Below, in pieces: positions 1 through 8,858 of a stretch of 64,000 nucleotides of DNA. Position 1 is the first letter of the stretch. The number at the start of each line of letters is the position of its first letter. Below the pieces are notes generated by a model. That model searched no databases, was not told the DNA's origin, and saw only the letters and a list, made by a program, of their open reading frames with translations. The position numbers were made by a program, and so were the translations under genes. The DNA lies in assembly GCA_963790775.1 (NCBI GenBank), contig CAWBPR010000008.1:496001-560000 (forward strand). The letters are read 5' to 3'. The stretch comes from JASJBU01 sp963790775 (lineage in GTDB: Bacteria; Pseudomonadota; Gammaproteobacteria; Chromatiales; Chromatiaceae).

Positions 1-1937
1 GTGGTGTTCCAGCCATCGACGCCAAAATAGGCCATGAACTCATCCATCATGTACTCCTTGAACGGCATCTCATACATGCGTCGCACGATGGGGTCAGCAA
101 TGGCCTCAATCACGGAAAGTTTGGTGTTACCCGTTTCATAGTAGATCGGATAGTCGAAGGGCAGGATCATCGCGCCAAAAGGCCCCTGATTTCCCATATC
201 CTCATACATAACGGCATTGAACAGTTTGAATGGGTAGATCTTGCTATCCCCTTTGTTCATCACTGGTTTCAGGTTCTGATCAATAATCTTACGGCGTTTC
301 GCCAGGGTCTCCGATGATAGCTGGGTCAGAGGACGGGTTGCCTCTTCCACATACTTATCGACATCGATCTCCGGATAGGTCTTCTTCAGCTTGATTGCGG
401 CCTCGCGTACGGCGGCAACGATTTCAGGGTGATCAAGGTTGACCATCTGTTCCATCAATGGATTGTATAGATCGGTTTTCAAGGGGTTATTGCCCAGGGC
501 GTTGGCAAGAAAGGTGCCGTTGCCGTTGAACCAGAGGTAGATGAAGCCCTTGCCCGCTTCACCATTGCGATAGATATCGGTCGGCGTAAAGATGCCTTCT
601 TCCTCATTCCAGGTGGGATGCACCCAATCCCTCAGCACCACGCTGTGTTCCTCCAGCTTGAGAATATGACAGGCTTCACAGGAGACGCGTGAGATATGAC
701 CGTTCAGAATGACCCGGTCACCGGATTTTGTGTGTGGCGCCTGGGTGTGGCAGTTTTCACAGGCCACCTCTTGGAATGGCAGATCATTGGCAACCAGATC
801 GGTGCCTTTGATGCCCCGGGGTATCTTGTGTCCTACGGGCACATGACAATCGGTGCACAATAAACCTGCCGCTGCATGTACATCATCACTGGGAGCAAAC
901 GGATTGGCGCGTTTTGCGCCATGGTGCAACAGGCGTTTGTTCTTATAGCCCGTGTTTGCGGCAGCCACATTGTGCTCATAGGCATCGCCGCCCATATTGT
1001 GCTGATGACAGTTCAGGCAGTTTTTACTTCTGGTCCAGGAGACGGTCATCGCGGACCGCAGGGTGCGATCCTGATTCCAACGCTGGCCATGATCATCCTC
1101 GATCACGTAACGTTGGTTCATATCATAGGTGTCCGAGTGGCAGATCAGGCAGTCGATACCCTGTTTGGTGTTTTCCGGTATGCCGCCAAAGGGCATCATC
1201 TCTTCTGTGGCCGGATGGTAGTTGCCGCCGATATGGCATTGTCCGCAACCTTCACTGCGGATTTCTATTTCGCCATCTTCTCCATGGGGCTTGGCTTCAA
1301 CCAGTTTGGCCCAGCCGGTCCAGGAGAAACTGCCGGGAACGCCACAGGCGCGGTTGATCTTGCCTACCGGAATCGGCATGGCGCTTTCCGCATTGACTTG
1401 CCTGCCGTCATAACCGTAAGTGGAGAAGGTGCGTCCGCTTGATTGAAATTTGAAATGTACCGTGTCCAGGATATCTTCCATGGTATCCACGGTTTTGGTG
1501 TTGCCTTCGTAGTCATGCACAACCATTTTTTCGTGACACTGCAGGCAGGTCTTGGGTCCTTCATACTGGCTTATACCGGCGTGGCGGAAATAGTCTATAT
1601 GCCGGTAGGAGGTCTTGGCTCTGAATGATGGCGTATTCATGAGCATCTGAATTTTCAGCTTACGGGCAAATTCGTTTTCCTCACCTTCTGTCGCGGCAAG
1701 CGCTTCCTGATAACGGGCCTCATGGGTGAGTTCTCTGGCCACCGCCTCGAATTCAGAACTGCTGAGTTTCTGACTGCTCTCATAGGTTAGGGGAGCATTG
1801 GTGACGCCGGTGTAGGCTTCAAAAATTATCGGGTAGAGATATTTATAGCCGAGGCTGCCGACCAGAAAAAAACTTCCCAGCCAGAAGAGGCTTTTGAAGA
1901 TGCGTATGCGCCCAGCCTGCCGTTTTAAACTTTTCAT
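1..1937 (-). CDS. OTR-like multihaem cytochrome c, membrane-anchored (3' end outside window)
   Basis: The frame is open from the ATG at 1937 to base 1, so the C-terminus lies outside the window (at least 645 residues). Residues about 12-30 form one hydrophobic segment after a basic start, which suggests an uncleaved anchor with a periplasmic body. I translated seven CXXCH haem sites: CLQCH, CGQCH, CLICH, CLNCH, CTDCH, CENCH and CEACH. The spacing and the local motifs CGQCHIGGNYH, IDCLICHSD, NCLNCHQHNMGGD and the DVH-then-haem segment resemble the octahaem tetrathionate reductase (OTR) family, whose members reduce tetrathionate, nitrite or hydroxylamine. The start overlaps the stop of the cytochrome b gene (ATGA), so the two are translationally coupled. 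Substrate is unknown; a reductase fed by the cytochrome b is inference. OTR membership rests on motif similarity only. Confidence 0.75.
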   Translation of the reverse strand, partial: MKSLKRQAGRIRIFKSLFWLGSFFLVGSLGYKYLYPIIFEAYTGVTNAPLTYESSQKLSSSEFEAVARELTHEARYQEALAATEGEENEFARKLKIQMLMNTPSFRAKTSYRHIDYFRHAGISQYEGPKTCLQCHEKMVVHDYEGNTKTVDTMEDILDTVHFKFQSSGRTFSTYGYDGRQVNAESAMPIPVGKINRACGVPGSFSWTGWAKLVEAKPHGEDGEIEIRSEGCGQCHIGGNYHPATEEMMPFGGIPENTKQGIDCLICHSDTYDMNQRYVIEDDHGQRWNQDRTLRSAMTVSWTRSKNCLNCHQHNMGGDAYEHNVAAANTGYKNKRLLHHGAKRANPFAPSDDVHAAAGLLCTDCHVPVGHKIPRGIKGTDLVANDLPFQEVACENCHTQAPHTKSGDRVILNGHISRVSCEACHILKLEEHSVVLRDWVHPTWNEEEGIFTPTDIYRNGEAGKGFIYLWFNGNGTFLANALGNNPLKTDLYNPLMEQMVNLDHPEIVAAVREAAIKLKKTYPEIDVDKYVEEATRPLTQLSSETLAKRRKIIDQNLKPVMNKGDSKIYPFKLFNAVMYEDMGNQGPFGAMILPFDYPIYYETGNTKLSVIEAIADPIVRRMYEMPFKEYMMDEFMAYFGVDGWNT

Positions 1938-2578
1938 TTTGCTGTTCCCTCTAATTCATCCGTTTGGTGTTCGTGATGCACTCCAGTGATCATGGTTTTG
2001 TAGTTGCTCAATGGTGTATGGCCCGTGGTGGCGAGATACAGGTGACCGATTAAAAACAACGCCAGGAAGTACGAAAGGAGAGTGTGGGCCAAGGCTATGG
2101 GTAGGATGGTGCCGGCACCGAACAAGTTGTCGGGAATAGACTCCGGAAACAGCAACATGACCCCCGTCAGCACCAAGGTTGCGACCAATCCATACATCAC
2201 GCCTACATAGGCAACCTGCTGCATGGGATTGAATTTACAGGTTTCCGTGGCTGGAAACGGGTGAGGATCTCCTTTGAATATCCCCACACCGTAGTATTTC
2301 ACCTGGATAATCAGGCGCTTGATATAGCCTTTGATTTTGACCTTGTAATGGACTCCGTTGCTGCTGACGATATTGCCGATCAGAAAGACCGCATACAGCA
2401 GGGCCATGGTAATGCCTGCAATGTTGTGCACAAACATCGAGGTCTCGAAGGAGATGAGCGGATCGGTTCGGTTTGAAAAATGCAGACTCATGCCGCTGAG
2501 CAGTAATATTACGCACATCAGCGCATTCAGCCAGTGCCAGATTCTCACCCAGAGTGGATAGAGATACAGGGCCTTCAT
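1934..2578 (-). CDS. membrane cytochrome b (cytochrome b561/FdnI-like), 214 aa
   Basis: A four-helix cytochrome b of the kind that passes electrons between the quinone pool and periplasmic cytochromes. Four hydrophobic segments are visible at about residues 14-32, 50-70, 120-145 and 160-185. Candidate haem ligands are His15 in the RIWHWLNA segment, the His in FVHNIAG, and histidines in the last helix (AHTLLSYF and LIGHLYL). The length of 214 residues fits the family. It overlaps both neighbours by ATGA and sits between two multihaem cytochromes, so the three products probably form one quinol-to-multihaem electron chain. The direction of flow is inferred: quinol oxidation seems likely because the downstream gene resembles a terminal reductase. 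Confidence 0.8.
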   Translation of the reverse strand: MKALYLYPLWVRIWHWLNALMCVILLLSGMSLHFSNRTDPLISFETSMFVHNIAGITMALLYAVFLIGNIVSSNGVHYKVKIKGYIKRLIIQVKYYGVGIFKGDPHPFPATETCKFNPMQQVAYVGVMYGLVATLVLTGVMLLFPESIPDNLFGAGTILPIALAHTLLSYFLALFLIGHLYLATTGHTPLSNYKTMITGVHHEHQTDELEGTAK

Positions 2579-3600
2579 TTGTTTCTCCTCTTGTTGGATA
2601 TCCAGCGTCCGGCTCCATGTGCGGTTATGCCTAGAATCATGGCGCCCATGATGAGGAAGCTCAGTTGATCAAGGATTACGTTTCTGCTCATGCCGATGAT
2701 GTAGGCCTCATTCAAGGCTACGCTGTTCAGGAAGCCGTATTTCTGGCGGCTTTCCTGCATTTTGTACTTGTAGAGCTTGGTGATCATGATCGAATTGGCG
2801 GAGTGACACTCTTCACACTGATTGACAGCTTGATCAGCAGTCAGGATTTGATGCATGTAGGTGTCATCTGTCGATAGATGGCAATCGATGCAGCGTACTT
2901 TATTCCAGTGCATTTTGGTGTTCGGCAGCCAGTTGTGACTCGTCAGAAGATCAGGGGCATCCCCGGACTTCAGGTCTGCGATTCGGCTGGGTTCCGCGTG
3001 ACAATCAAGACAGATGTGATTGTCATAGGCAACCATCTCGCTGATGTCTCTTTGCAGGCCGCCTATTTCAAAGTCATTCTCCACATGGCAGTTCAGGCAC
3101 AATTCTCTGTTCGGCAGGCGGGATGGATCGGAAGGCTTTCTACTGGCTTTAAAGAAGTGTGCGTTGTGACAGGAGAAGCAGCTGAAACGATCCGGCATGC
3201 GTTGAAAGTGCACGCTCTTTTTGAATTCGTTTTCAATCTCACTGAAGTGCTCGGGTAGAAAACTGGGGTTATCTTCATGGCAATCCACACAGTAAAGAGA
3301 TTGTTGTTTGGCTTGGCTCGGATGTGGGAATTCCTGGAACCCGGCTGTGTGGCAGTCTTTGCAGCTCAGTGCCTGATGATTCGAATCCCTGAAGCCTTTT
3401 TCAGGAATGTAAAGGTTGATCAGCCCTCCGGTAACGGGATCTCGGTAGCCGAGGGTCTGCATGCTGTGGCACCGAAGGCAATGCTTTTGCTCATCGCCAG
3501 CGGTATCGAGGGTAGGCATTTCGAATCCATGGGCCCCGCTCAGACCAAGCAGCAGGATGAACATGTACGCTAGAGCGAATGGGTTGATAGTTTTGCTCAT
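2575..3600 (-). CDS. octahaem c-type cytochrome with C-terminal membrane anchor, 341 aa
   Basis: A secreted electron-transfer cytochrome. An N-terminal signal sequence (about residues 1-25, ending near AHGFE) is followed by eight CXXCH sites: CLRCH, CKDCH, CVDCH, CFSCH, CLNCH, CLDCH, CIDCH and CEECH. A hydrophobic helix near residues 312-332 and a basic tail (SNKRRNK) anchor the C-terminus. This C-terminal anchor is unlike NapC/NirT cytochromes, which are anchored at the N-terminus. The closest general type is the cytochrome c3/doubled-CXXCH superfamily. It is the first gene of the three-gene operon and overlaps the cytochrome b start by ATGA. It probably relays electrons between the cytochrome b and the OTR-like enzyme; that role is inferred. 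Confidence 0.8.
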   Translation of the reverse strand: MSKTINPFALAYMFILLLGLSGAHGFEMPTLDTAGDEQKHCLRCHSMQTLGYRDPVTGGLINLYIPEKGFRDSNHQALSCKDCHTAGFQEFPHPSQAKQQSLYCVDCHEDNPSFLPEHFSEIENEFKKSVHFQRMPDRFSCFSCHNAHFFKASRKPSDPSRLPNRELCLNCHVENDFEIGGLQRDISEMVAYDNHICLDCHAEPSRIADLKSGDAPDLLTSHNWLPNTKMHWNKVRCIDCHLSTDDTYMHQILTADQAVNQCEECHSANSIMITKLYKYKMQESRQKYGFLNSVALNEAYIIGMSRNVILDQLSFLIMGAMILGITAHGAGRWISNKRRNK

Positions 3601-3955
3601 CTATTTTGTATACTGCGGCATCAGCCGGGCACGGCGTTGCCGACAAGCATCTCCCCGTGTATGACTACTTCCCTATCTGGCGGAACCAAGAACGAACTGA
3701 TCTACAGCGACATCAGAAATAAATTGACTTAAAATCGGCTTAAATAGTGAAGCTACTTCCCAAGTCAGCTGTGCAAATATCGTTACTCACTCTATTCCGC
3801 AACGCTGTTATTTTATTATTACAAGGGACTTCCGTTTACCGTAGGATTTGAAGAAACATCCCACCACCTGACAAGAATTCTCCTTATCTTGTTGTGGGTA
3901 TTCTAACATATCGCCTGATAAGCCGGTACGTGGGTAACTCCGTAGGGCTAAAGTA
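3601..3955. other. non-coding region upstream of the cytochrome operon
   Basis: About 350 AT-rich bases with no credible gene on either strand. It must hold the promoter of the leftward cytochrome operon. I see no clear palindromic operator in it. Confidence 0.4.
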
Positions 3956-4201
3956 TTAGTTCCAGTTTGAGAGTAGAATATTGATTTTGAAACAATGAAT
4001 TTCTAATGCAACGGACTTATCTTCAAAGATGGCGAAGGTGAATGTTTCATGCCTGATATTGATGGCAATAACGGTAACTTTTTTAAGGAGGCTTTGATTA
4101 AATCTATCCTTGGATTTATCAGAGCACGGAAACGAAAAATGCGATTTACCGTTTCCTTCATTTTCAATCGCTTGCGCGAACGAAAATGGTGGCAAATTCA
4201 T
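3956..4201 (-). pseudogene. possible remnant of an RNase H-fold/RuvC-like protein, 81 aa
   Basis: An 81-residue open frame of uncertain reality. Residues about 43-70 (VTVIAINIRHETFTFAIFED) resemble the first two beta strands of RNase H-fold proteins, where a conserved Asp normally sits in the first strand; here it is Asn. A full domain would be at least 130 residues, so this is either a decayed gene or chance. The region is AT-rich and isolated between the cytochrome operon and the DUF3616 gene. Confidence 0.2.
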
Positions 4202-4277
4202 GTGTCGCAGTAACGTCTGAATTAATCAGGCCTTTCATAAAGAATTATCAATGGCAGTTACAGCTACGGAGGTGAGA

Positions 4278-5192
4278 GTGATAGAGAAAATCACGAAAGT
4301 CGAATTGAGCGGCGAGGTGATCGAGGGTCAGGATCTCAGTGGATTGGTCGTTGTTGGTGATTGTCTGGTGATCGGCAGTGATGAGGGGCATGCACTACAG
4401 TTGTTTAGAAAAGAAAGTCAGGACAAATGGTATGCACAATCCTCAATCAAACTAGTCGGTAGAAAAAAAGAGACTGACCTTGAAGCTGTTGGTTATGCAG
4501 ATGGATATCTGTATGCGCTTGGTTCGCATTCACGGCGTCGAAAAACGCTTCAGTTGGGCGTTGGAACAGTGAAGAAGAACCTGAAACGTTTTGCAAAAAT
4601 AGAGCGACAGAAATTGCGTGAACGACTATATCGACTGCCCTTCGACGAACGGCATGGTGTATTTGGTATGCCCGAACATATCCGCCTGTCAAAACTGCTG
4701 AAAAGAGATCCTGTCATCGGGCCATTTGCAAAGCTGCCCAGTAAGGAAAACGGCATTGATATCGAAGGTCTGACCATCGCTGATGGCCGGCTCTATCTCG
4801 GATTTCGTGGCCCAGTGCTGCGTTTTAATCTGGTGCCGGTCTGGATATTTGAGTTTGATGACCCGAAAAAATATAAACAAATTTTTGTGAATCTTGGTGG
4901 ACAGGGCATACGTGACATGGTGTCACTGGATAATGGCTTTCTGCTGTTGTCTGGGCCGGTCAGTGATGCGCCAGGTGCTTTCAGATTATGGTTTTGGGAT
5001 GGGCGTGATCAAATGCCGGGCGTTGACAGAGTTATTCAGCCCGTAAAACTGCTCGGTGAGCTTGATGTGCCGGGGGGGGCAAAAGCAGAAGGAATGACCT
5101 TGTTGTCTCAAAGCGGAGGCCAGGTGGACCTGTTGATCGTATACGATTCCATGGCAAATGGCGGCTGCACCCACTACCGGGTGGATTTATGA
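4278..5192 (+). CDS. DUF3616 domain protein, about 304 aa
   Basis: It matches the DUF3616 pattern: an early 'glL.GLvvvgd.l.igsDEG..l..f' segment, then KKETDLEAVGYADGYLYALGSHS and a later KENGIDIEGLTIADGRLYLGFRG repeat. Such proteins are probably beta-propellers of unknown function. I prefer the GTG start at 4278 because GGAGG lies at 4268-4272, five bases upstream. An in-frame ATG at 4251 has no ribosome-binding site but would add nine residues. No signal peptide is visible, so it is probably cytoplasmic. It stands alone, facing the minus-strand gene at 5252-5707. Confidence 0.75.
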   Translation: MIEKITKVELSGEVIEGQDLSGLVVVGDCLVIGSDEGHALQLFRKESQDKWYAQSSIKLVGRKKETDLEAVGYADGYLYALGSHSRRRKTLQLGVGTVKKNLKRFAKIERQKLRERLYRLPFDERHGVFGMPEHIRLSKLLKRDPVIGPFAKLPSKENGIDIEGLTIADGRLYLGFRGPVLRFNLVPVWIFEFDDPKKYKQIFVNLGGQGIRDMVSLDNGFLLLSGPVSDAPGAFRLWFWDGRDQMPGVDRVIQPVKLLGELDVPGGAKAEGMTLLSQSGGQVDLLIVYDSMANGGCTHYRVDL

Positions 5193-5251
5193 GGTGCTGA
5201 TTTGATTTCTTGGTTGTGACGACTTGCCTGTCTGCGCCGTTAACTTCCGGT

Positions 5252-5707
5252 TTAGTCCTGAAAGATGAGATGGAGATACGCTGGGAGTTGACGGGTTGCA
5301 AGCCGGAGTTCCTGCTTATGTTCCCGAAGAAGATGTAGGGCCTCTTCAATATATCTCTCTGAACTGATCTCGTCTGCAAGATACTCCTTGAGTAGTTTGA
5401 GCCAGTGGCCGTGTACGAGACAAACCGTATCCTGTGCATATCCGAGCATGGGGCAGTCTGCACAGCGCTTATTAACCGCCTGTTCGGATATGACTCTTTT
5501 CTGCCAGTTGCGCCGGTAGTTCTCTGCATGGTTTTTAATCCACTCCATGGCCATCTGTTTCTGCTGCTCTTTGGGGAATGATGCAATATGATTTTGCAGG
5601 GTCTCCAGCTGATGTTTGATGAACTCCTCATTGGATGTGTCAATCTCTCCCTGACCAGTCACGAAACGAATGATCAAAGCCAGCATCGGATCATCTACGA
5701 CAGACAT
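5252..5707 (-). CDS. hypothetical protein with Cys cluster, 151 aa
   Basis: I do not recognise a family. The protein is soluble, largely helical and charged. A CADCPMLG motif followed after about ten residues by a third Cys (TVCLVHGH) near residues 82-100 could bind a metal or an Fe-S cluster. The N-terminal half (about residues 20-70) is a likely amphipathic helix pair. It converges on the DUF3616 gene. Function is unknown. Confidence 0.55.
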   Translation of the reverse strand: MSVVDDPMLALIIRFVTGQGEIDTSNEEFIKHQLETLQNHIASFPKEQQKQMAMEWIKNHAENYRRNWQKRVISEQAVNKRCADCPMLGYAQDTVCLVHGHWLKLLKEYLADEISSERYIEEALHLLREHKQELRLATRQLPAYLHLIFQD

Positions 5708-5837
5708 ATCGGTACTTCAGCGAATAAGAGTTATGTTCTGGCCTGCTCCATCATGAAGAAGGCAAATGATTTAAGCATCGGGGTGAGATTGATACTGAGG
5801 TAAATGCGGGTTAAGTTATTCTGGTTCATGCGCCACC

Positions 5838-5952
5838 TTCAGGCGAAAAGCCAAATTGTCGGCATCTTTGGGCTCGTTGCTCAATCCTCAAAGATGAAAA
5901 TTGAGCAACGAGCAGTCCGATGCAGCAAATGCATGTATAACTTTCAGGCGAA
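5838..5952. repeat. MITE-like palindromic element with flanking 10-bp direct repeat
   Basis: A perfect 14-bp inverted repeat (GCTCGTTGCTCAAT at 5872-5885 against its complement at 5900-5913) extends after five mismatches to outer arms at 5862-5866 and 5919-5923. The palindrome lies between two identical copies of TTCAGGCGAA, at 5838-5847 and 5943-5952. It could be a small non-autonomous mobile element or a REP-type palindrome. No coding potential. Confidence 0.55.
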
Positions 5953-5985
5953 TACCATTCCACGCCCCACATTGAGCAGGTTAAA

Positions 5986-6474
5986 CTAGTTCTGCGTCTT
6001 CCAGCTGCCGTCCGGTTGCCTGCAGGCAGTGCCATAGACTTTCTCTTTCCTGCCGCCAATTACGGCATCGATTGTATACTCGCGACAGGGAGCGCCGTCT
6101 GTTTCATAAGTTTTCGTCGGGATCACGGTATAGCTGTTACCTGTGTCAGGGTTTTGCCACCGGGAAGGTACGCCAGTTCGAACTGTTTCCAGACTGTTAT
6201 TGGTTTTCATCCGGTCAACCTCATCCATGGATTGTCCAATCGAGCCTCCAATTGCCGCTCCGGCCAGGGAGCCGATGATGATTGCCGCAGTACGACCGTC
6301 GCCTCTGCCGACCTGTGAGCCAAGCAGGCCACCCAGAACGCCGCCGATCACCATCCCTGACTGTTCGTGCTCTCCCTGATGGGTTGCGCAACCCGTGAAG
6401 ATTAATGAACAGATCACTGTCAGGGTGAACAGTACTCTAGCTTTGTGGGGTTCTTTATTTGTTAATCGATACAT
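5986..6474 (-). CDS. glycine-zipper 2TM domain lipoprotein, 162 aa
   Basis: An envelope protein of the 17-kDa surface antigen/glycine zipper type. The N-terminal leader ends in a lipobox-like FTGCATHQ at about residues 26-33, suggesting a lipoprotein. Residues about 41-85 are the glycine zipper (GGVLGGLLGSQVG, then SLAGAAIGGSIG), which in this family packs as two membrane helices. The C-terminal 60 residues are a small beta-rich domain with two Cys, as in related outer-membrane proteins. No operon partner. Function unknown beyond envelope structure or integrity. Confidence 0.8.
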   Translation of the reverse strand: MYRLTNKEPHKARVLFTLTVICSLIFTGCATHQGEHEQSGMVIGGVLGGLLGSQVGRGDGRTAAIIIGSLAGAAIGGSIGQSMDEVDRMKTNNSLETVRTGVPSRWQNPDTGNSYTVIPTKTYETDGAPCREYTIDAVIGGRKEKVYGTACRQPDGSWKTQN

Positions 6475-6925
6475 GTCACGATCCTTAGATTGAATTTTAT
6501 TTGTTTCTGATTTTGTTGCGTCTTCGAGTAGATAATCAAACTACGAGAGATTCTCATACCAGATTATAGTGCGTCAAAGAAGTTTTGGGTGGCCCCGTGA
6601 TCCCAGAATTCCTGCCGTGGTCAGCCCCAACTGGCCCGAGCAATGAAGTGCCCTGCTGTCCTGTTACGGGACAGCAGTGGTTGTGTTTTGATGTTTTATG
6701 GCCAACTGCAATCGAGCTGTGTCAGAAAACAACAAGATGTATTGAAAAGGCAGTATAAATAAACCTAGCTAATAAGTTGGGTATGGTGTAGTCTGCTCCA
6801 GGTTGCAGTCTTCTTCTCGTAGCGGTTCCGGTAGTTCCTCGCAGTGTAGAGCGTCATCTCCCCGTAATTTCTCAGCAGCGACCTGCACGCTTATACATTG
6901 TTCATTAATCATAGAGGTAATCAGA
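6475..6925. other. intergenic region with hairpin; long leader of the cold-shock gene
   Basis: There is no gene in these 450 bases. A hairpin with 9-bp arms (CTGCTGTCC at 6653-6661, GGACAGCAG at 6669-6677) is followed by a T-rich stretch and could be a terminator or part of a leader. The last 100 or so bases before 6926 would be the 5' untranslated leader of the cold-shock mRNA; long structured leaders are typical of cspA-type genes. Confidence 0.4.
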
Positions 6926-7129
6926 ATGGCTACAGGTACAGTAAAGTGGTTTAACGACAGTAAGGGTTTTGGATTTATTGCTCCTTCGGACGGTAGCGCA
7001 GATGTTTTCGTACATCATTCCGCCATCCAGGACAGCGGGTTCAAATCGCTGGCCGAAGGTCAAACCGTGACTTTCGATAGTGAGCGCGGTGCCAAGGGTC
7101 CCAGTGCGGTAAATGTTATTCCGCAATAA
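6926..7129 (+). CDS. cold-shock protein, CspA family, 67 aa
   Basis: A small single-strand nucleic-acid-binding OB-fold protein that acts as an RNA chaperone. The RNP1-like motif KGFGFI and RNP2-like motif VFVHHSAI are both intact, as is the N-terminal GTVKWFND. Length matches the family. The true start is the ATG at 6926, preceded by AGAGGT at 6914-6919; a longer upstream open frame from 6803 lacks family similarity and is leader sequence. A strong intrinsic terminator follows 21 bases after the stop. Monocistronic. Confidence 0.95.
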   Translation: MATGTVKWFNDSKGFGFIAPSDGSADVFVHHSAIQDSGFKSLAEGQTVTFDSERGAKGPSAVNVIPQ

Positions 7130-7150
7130 GACGATCCTGGTCTAGAAAAA

Positions 7151-7178
7151 ACTCCGCAGAGTGCGGAGTTTTTTTTTT
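7151..7178 (+). terminator. Rho-independent terminator of the cold-shock gene
   Basis: ACTCCGCA and TGCGGAGT form the stem around a two-base loop, followed immediately by nine or more T residues. A textbook intrinsic terminator. Confidence 0.9.
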
Positions 7179-7229
7179 GCCGCGATAATGAGCCTGGCTT
7201 ATTTCAGTAATCAGCCGGCGTGATGCAAA

Positions 7230-7457
7230 TCAGCGATTTAGCCGCTCGAGCCTCAACAGTCGGTTGTCGTCATCAATCAGCAATTGAAAATGGCCCTGCA
7301 CGCCATGCTTGGTGACAAAAGATCGCAATGCATTGGCGGGAAACTCGATCCGCCGGCCGTCATCCGCCACAACGGAAACACTTCTGGCGCGTCCCTGGTA
7401 ATGGCTCAGGTAGCGATCGGCGGAAAGATTCAAGAAAAAATGTATCCTGTTTGGCAT
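7230..7457 (-). CDS. DUF2835 family protein, 75 aa
   Basis: It matches the short gammaproteobacterial DUF2835 family: an 'LsadrYLsHYQGrArsV' segment, then DGRRIEFPANALR, FVTKHGVQGHF and a closing DDDNRLLRLERL. The family start suggests the Met at 7457; an upstream Met at 7481 adds eight residues. Basic, soluble and probably beta-rich; the role is unknown. It converges on the cold-shock gene. Confidence 0.75.
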   Translation of the reverse strand: MPNRIHFFLNLSADRYLSHYQGRARSVSVVADDGRRIEFPANALRSFVTKHGVQGHFQLLIDDDNRLLRLERLNR

Positions 7458-7763
7458 GGGAAACTCAGCTTTGAAGAGCAAACATTACCAGAAAAGGCGG
7501 GAAATGTTGCATCAGCAATTGTATGGGTTCGGCTGTATTGATAACGCGTCAACACCATCGATCTACAGGGTTGTTTGCGGCGACCGAAAGTTAGTCCCGA
7601 TACCTTTGCCTGAATGTGGCAGTAACCCGTATGCATTGATAAACAATTCACGTAACACACGAGGTTGATATTCTAAATCACAGCGGTTTTTCAGGTTATG
7701 GGTTGTTGTATCTATCATCACAAACTATATTGTCATCTTCATGTAAAACAACTGGAGCAATCA

Positions 7764-8273
7764 ATGGCTGTTAAAAAAACTGCAAAAAAGCGCCGGGCTG
7801 TAAAAAAAGTTAATGTCGTATCAATTGATAATATTATTGATGCATTGCAAAGCAATGCTGAGCTCTCAGGTGTTAATAAACGTACAATCACCCGACTGAA
7901 TAAGTCAGAGGCTATGGTCGCAAGACAAGAAAAATCAGTTGCTGCAAGTGTAGAGCGAGTTGATAAAGCGCGGGTTGCAATTACCGGCGCCAAGACTCCG
8001 GCAGCCAAAGATAAGGCAAAAGCACGTTTAGCCGTAGCCCAAATCAAAGCTAAGGAAGTAAAAGCAAATCTATCCATGGCCATCGCCGAGCAGAAAAAGG
8101 CTGAACGGCTGGCAAGAGGACTGTTTAAAGTAATGGAATCGGCGCGTGTCAAGATGATGCGGGAATACGACAAGAGCGCCAAGGCTCAGGAGAAGGCAAT
8201 CGACAAACCTGCCAGACGCCGCAGAACGAGCAAAAAGAAAGTGGTAATGAAGCATTCACCTGCGCAATCTTGA
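7764..8273 (+). CDS. Lys/Ala-rich basic coiled-coil protein, 169 aa
   Basis: I do not recognise a family. The preferred start is the ATG at 7764, with CTGGAGCAATCA just upstream. The N-terminus (KKTAKKRRAVKK) and C-terminus (ARRRRTSKKKVV) are highly basic, and residues about 40-145 form a long Ala/Lys/Glu helix, likely a coiled coil. This resembles histone-H1-like or nucleoid-binding tails in composition, so DNA or RNA binding is possible but unproven. It stands alone upstream of the TerB-like gene. Confidence 0.6.
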   Translation: MAVKKTAKKRRAVKKVNVVSIDNIIDALQSNAELSGVNKRTITRLNKSEAMVARQEKSVAASVERVDKARVAITGAKTPAAKDKAKARLAVAQIKAKEVKANLSMAIAEQKKAERLARGLFKVMESARVKMMREYDKSAKAQEKAIDKPARRRRTSKKKVVMKHSPAQS

Positions 8274-8399
8274 TCAAAGTTATCCTGTTTTGGCGCAGCT
8301 CGGGATGAATTGCCCGAGTAAAATACAACTCCGTTAAGATACAAGATCAGTAGATGATCGAAAGGCTCCAACGCTTACAAACCTGTTCAGTTACAAAAT

Positions 8400-8858
8400 A
8401 TGCTGAGTGCCATTAAGCAATTTTTCGATATTAATCTTGCACCAGGGTCACAAGGAGAGCATCGCGATCCAGATAATGCTCTCAGGCTGGCGGTTGCCGC
8501 ACTGCTGATAGAGGTTGCTGAGTCTGATTACAAGCAATTACCTCAGGAAAGAGATGCCTTGCTGAAGTCTGTTGGTAAGCATTTTGGCCTCAGCGAAAGA
8601 GAGGCGAAGGCACTGATTGAACTGGCAGCCACAGAACATGCGGAATCTATCGACTACTTTCAATTTACCAGTCTGATTAATCAGTACTATAACCCGCTGC
8701 AGAAAATCAGGATTGTCGAAGAGTTGTGGCGAGTCGCCTACGCAGATAACGAACTGCATAAATACGAAGAGCACGTAATCCGCAGACTTGCCGACTTAAT
8801 CCACGTTTCACATAAAGATTTCATCGCGGCAAAACATCGTATCATCAAATCGCTCTGA
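8400..8858 (+). CDS. TerB family (tellurite resistance-like) protein, 152 aa
   Basis: An all-helical TerB-type protein. Conserved features are the first helix 'ALRLAVAALLIEVAESD', then a central helix with LSEREAKALIELA, and the closing YADNELHKYEEHVIRRLADLI, where acidic residues form the family's presumed metal site. Length is typical of stand-alone TerB-like proteins. There is no ter operon nearby, so a tellurite role should not be assumed. Confidence 0.8.
   Translation: MLSAIKQFFDINLAPGSQGEHRDPDNALRLAVAALLIEVAESDYKQLPQERDALLKSVGKHFGLSEREAKALIELAATEHAESIDYFQFTSLINQYYNPLQKIRIVEELWRVAYADNELHKYEEHVIRRLADLIHVSHKDFIAAKHRIIKSL

Noticed and set aside
876..1628. Plus-strand open frames over the large cytochrome gene
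   Set aside because: They are antisense shadows of the OTR-like cytochrome, which has seven CXXCH motifs in its own frame.
6803..6925. N-terminal extension of the cold-shock protein
   Set aside because: The extension has no family similarity and a good ribosome site precedes the ATG at 6926.
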